Source: Sphingomonas sp.
GTDB taxonomy: Bacteria; Pseudomonadota; Alphaproteobacteria; Sphingomonadales; Sphingomonadaceae
Direction: 5' to 3'
Length of the DNA: 5,198 bases
NCBI GenBank assembly: GCA_019747165.1
Contig: JAIERC010000412.1
Coordinates: forward strand, 1 to 5,198
Part shown: one piece after another, positions 4,596 to 5,198 of the stretch
Layout: the number at the start of each line of letters is the position of its first letter
How positions within the stretch are numbered: position 1 is the stretch's first letter
Notes under the pieces: generated by a model
Told to the model about the DNA's origin: nothing
What the model saw: only the letters and a program-made list of their open reading frames with translations
Database searches by the model: none
Translations under genes and position numbers: made by a program

Positions 4596-5045
4596 ATGTT
4601 TCCGCTGCCAGAAGCGATGCGGGCCGCCTTGGCGGCGGCGCGTGCAGCCGCCTTGGCGGGTGAGGTGCCGGTCGGCGCGGTGATCGTCCAGGACGGGCAG
4701 ATCATCGCCACCGCTGCCAATGCGCCGCGCGCGCGGCATGATCCCACCGCCCATGCCGAGATATTGGCGATTCGCGCGGCGGCGACCCTGCTTGGCCGCG
4801 ATCGGCTTGATGGCTGCGATTTATGGGTGACGCTGGAGCCCTGTGCGATGTGCGCCGGCGCGATCAGCCATGCGCGGATCGACCGGCTCTATTATGCGGC
4901 GGATGATGCCAAGGGCGGCGCGATCGCGCACGGCCCGCGCTTCTTTACCCAGCCGACCTGCCACCACCGGCCAGAAGTCTATGCGGGCATCGGCGAGGGC
5001 GAGGCGGCAGCGCTGCTCAAGGACTTTTTTGCAGCACGGCGCTGA
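4596..5045 (+). CDS. tadA: tRNA-specific adenosine-34 deaminase
   Basis: Converts adenosine to inosine at the wobble position (A34) of tRNA-Arg(ACG) in the cytoplasm, allowing one tRNA to read CGU, CGC and CGA. The 149-residue product has the normal TadA length. The zinc-dependent deaminase fold is marked by the PVGAVIV strand (25-31), substrate-loop Asn42, HDPTAHAEI (48-56) with zinc ligand His53 and catalytic Glu55, and TLEPCAMCAGAI (79-90) with zinc ligands Cys83 and Cys86. HDPTAHAE plus EPCAMCAGA followed by HARI point to TadA rather than cytidine or guanine deaminases. No clear ribosome binding site precedes the ATG at 4596; an in-frame ATG at 4617 is possible but would shorten the first helix. 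It follows the small membrane protein gene on the same strand. Confidence 0.95.
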   Translation: MFPLPEAMRAALAAARAAALAGEVPVGAVIVQDGQIIATAANAPRARHDPTAHAEILAIRAAATLLGRDRLDGCDLWVTLEPCAMCAGAISHARIDRLYYAADDAKGGAIAHGPRFFTQPTCHHRPEVYAGIGEGEAAALLKDFFAARR

Positions 5046-5053
5046 GCGCTTTT
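5039..5053 (+). terminator. Possible weak terminator overlapping the tadA stop
   Basis: GCGC, TGA, GCGC followed by TTTT forms a 4-bp stem whose loop is the stop codon. The position and T run fit a terminator, but the stem is too short to be convincing. Confidence 0.25.
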
Positions 5054-5116
5054 GATCTTAATTGATGCGGCATGTTGTTAAGCGCGCCGATTCGCTGCAA
5101 AGGGCGTGACAGCGCC

Positions 5117-5198
5117 ATGGCTCCGCTTCCCCCCTTTCCCTGGATAGACGTCGCAATCATTGCGGCCCTGGTCATCATCAACGGCGTCTTTGCGATGT
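5117..5198 (+). CDS. CNNM/CorC-type hemolysin-family membrane protein (N-terminal fragment)
   Basis: Only the first 27 codons are in the window; the gene continues past the right edge. They read MAPLPPFPWIDVAIIAALVI followed by INGVFAM. A proline-rich start leading into a hydrophobic helix that ends in NGVFAM is typical of the DUF21/CNNM transmembrane domain of hemolysin-family or CorC-like transporters, where NG-x-F-x-M-SE begins the conserved part. These proteins usually carry a CNNM domain, two CBS domains and a C-terminal CorC_HlyC domain, and are linked to Mg2+ or other divalent cation transport. AGGG at 5101-5104 is 12 bases before the ATG, longer than ideal. With so little sequence the assignment is tentative, although the pattern is characteristic. 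Confidence 0.65.
   Translation, partial: MAPLPPFPWIDVAIIAALVIINGVFAM

Noticed and set aside
5052..5080. TTGATC with TTGTTA as a promoter for the CNNM-type gene
   Set aside because: The spacing is 17 but the -10 box matches the consensus poorly; too weak to list as a feature.

Overview
The window looks like a chromosomal segment of an alphaproteobacterium, most likely a sphingomonad (order Sphingomonadales). The reasons are moderately high GC, the close match of the acetoacetyl-CoA reductase to the sphingomonad PhaB type, a CTTCGACTTCGCTCAGGGCG-type palindrome of the kind found scattered in sphingomonad genomes, and an L28 of the alphaproteobacterial long form. This placement rests on recalled family patterns, not on a search.

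Layout. Positions 26-1787 hold two same-strand metabolic genes: ferrochelatase (hemH, last step of protoheme synthesis) and, 37 bases later with a good ribosome binding site, NADPH-type acetoacetyl-CoA reductase (phaB, polyhydroxybutyrate precursor synthesis). Positions 1788-2232 contain no gene. They hold a perfect 10-bp hairpin, a 26-bp-arm REPIN-like palindrome and a terminator that serves the minus-strand gene to its right. Positions 2233-2718 (minus) encode an exported glycine-zipper protein with a Tyr/Asp/Arg-rich tandem-repeat segment. Diverging from it across a region with two inverted repeats is an exported or membrane-anchored 'esterase-like activity of phytase' family protein (2879-3922).

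The stop codon of that gene directly abuts the stop codon of a convergent rpmB (ribosomal protein L28) locus at 3923-4079. This copy is broken. A ribosome binding site and an ATG with the first six L28 codons are joined, out of frame, to the last ~45 codons, and the middle of the gene is missing. It is the most unusual thing in the window: either an rpmB pseudogene with an intact L28 elsewhere, or an assembly or sequencing error.

Divergent from the rpmB remnant is a small conserved-looking hypothetical protein with one membrane segment (4234-4512). It is followed by tadA (tRNA adenosine-34 deaminase, 4596-5045) and by the first 27 codons of a CNNM/CorC-type (hemolysin-family) membrane protein that runs off the right edge. 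Apart from hemH-phaB, which could be co-transcribed, the genes look like an ordinary mix of housekeeping and envelope functions. I see no defence system, mobile element, CRISPR array or tRNA.
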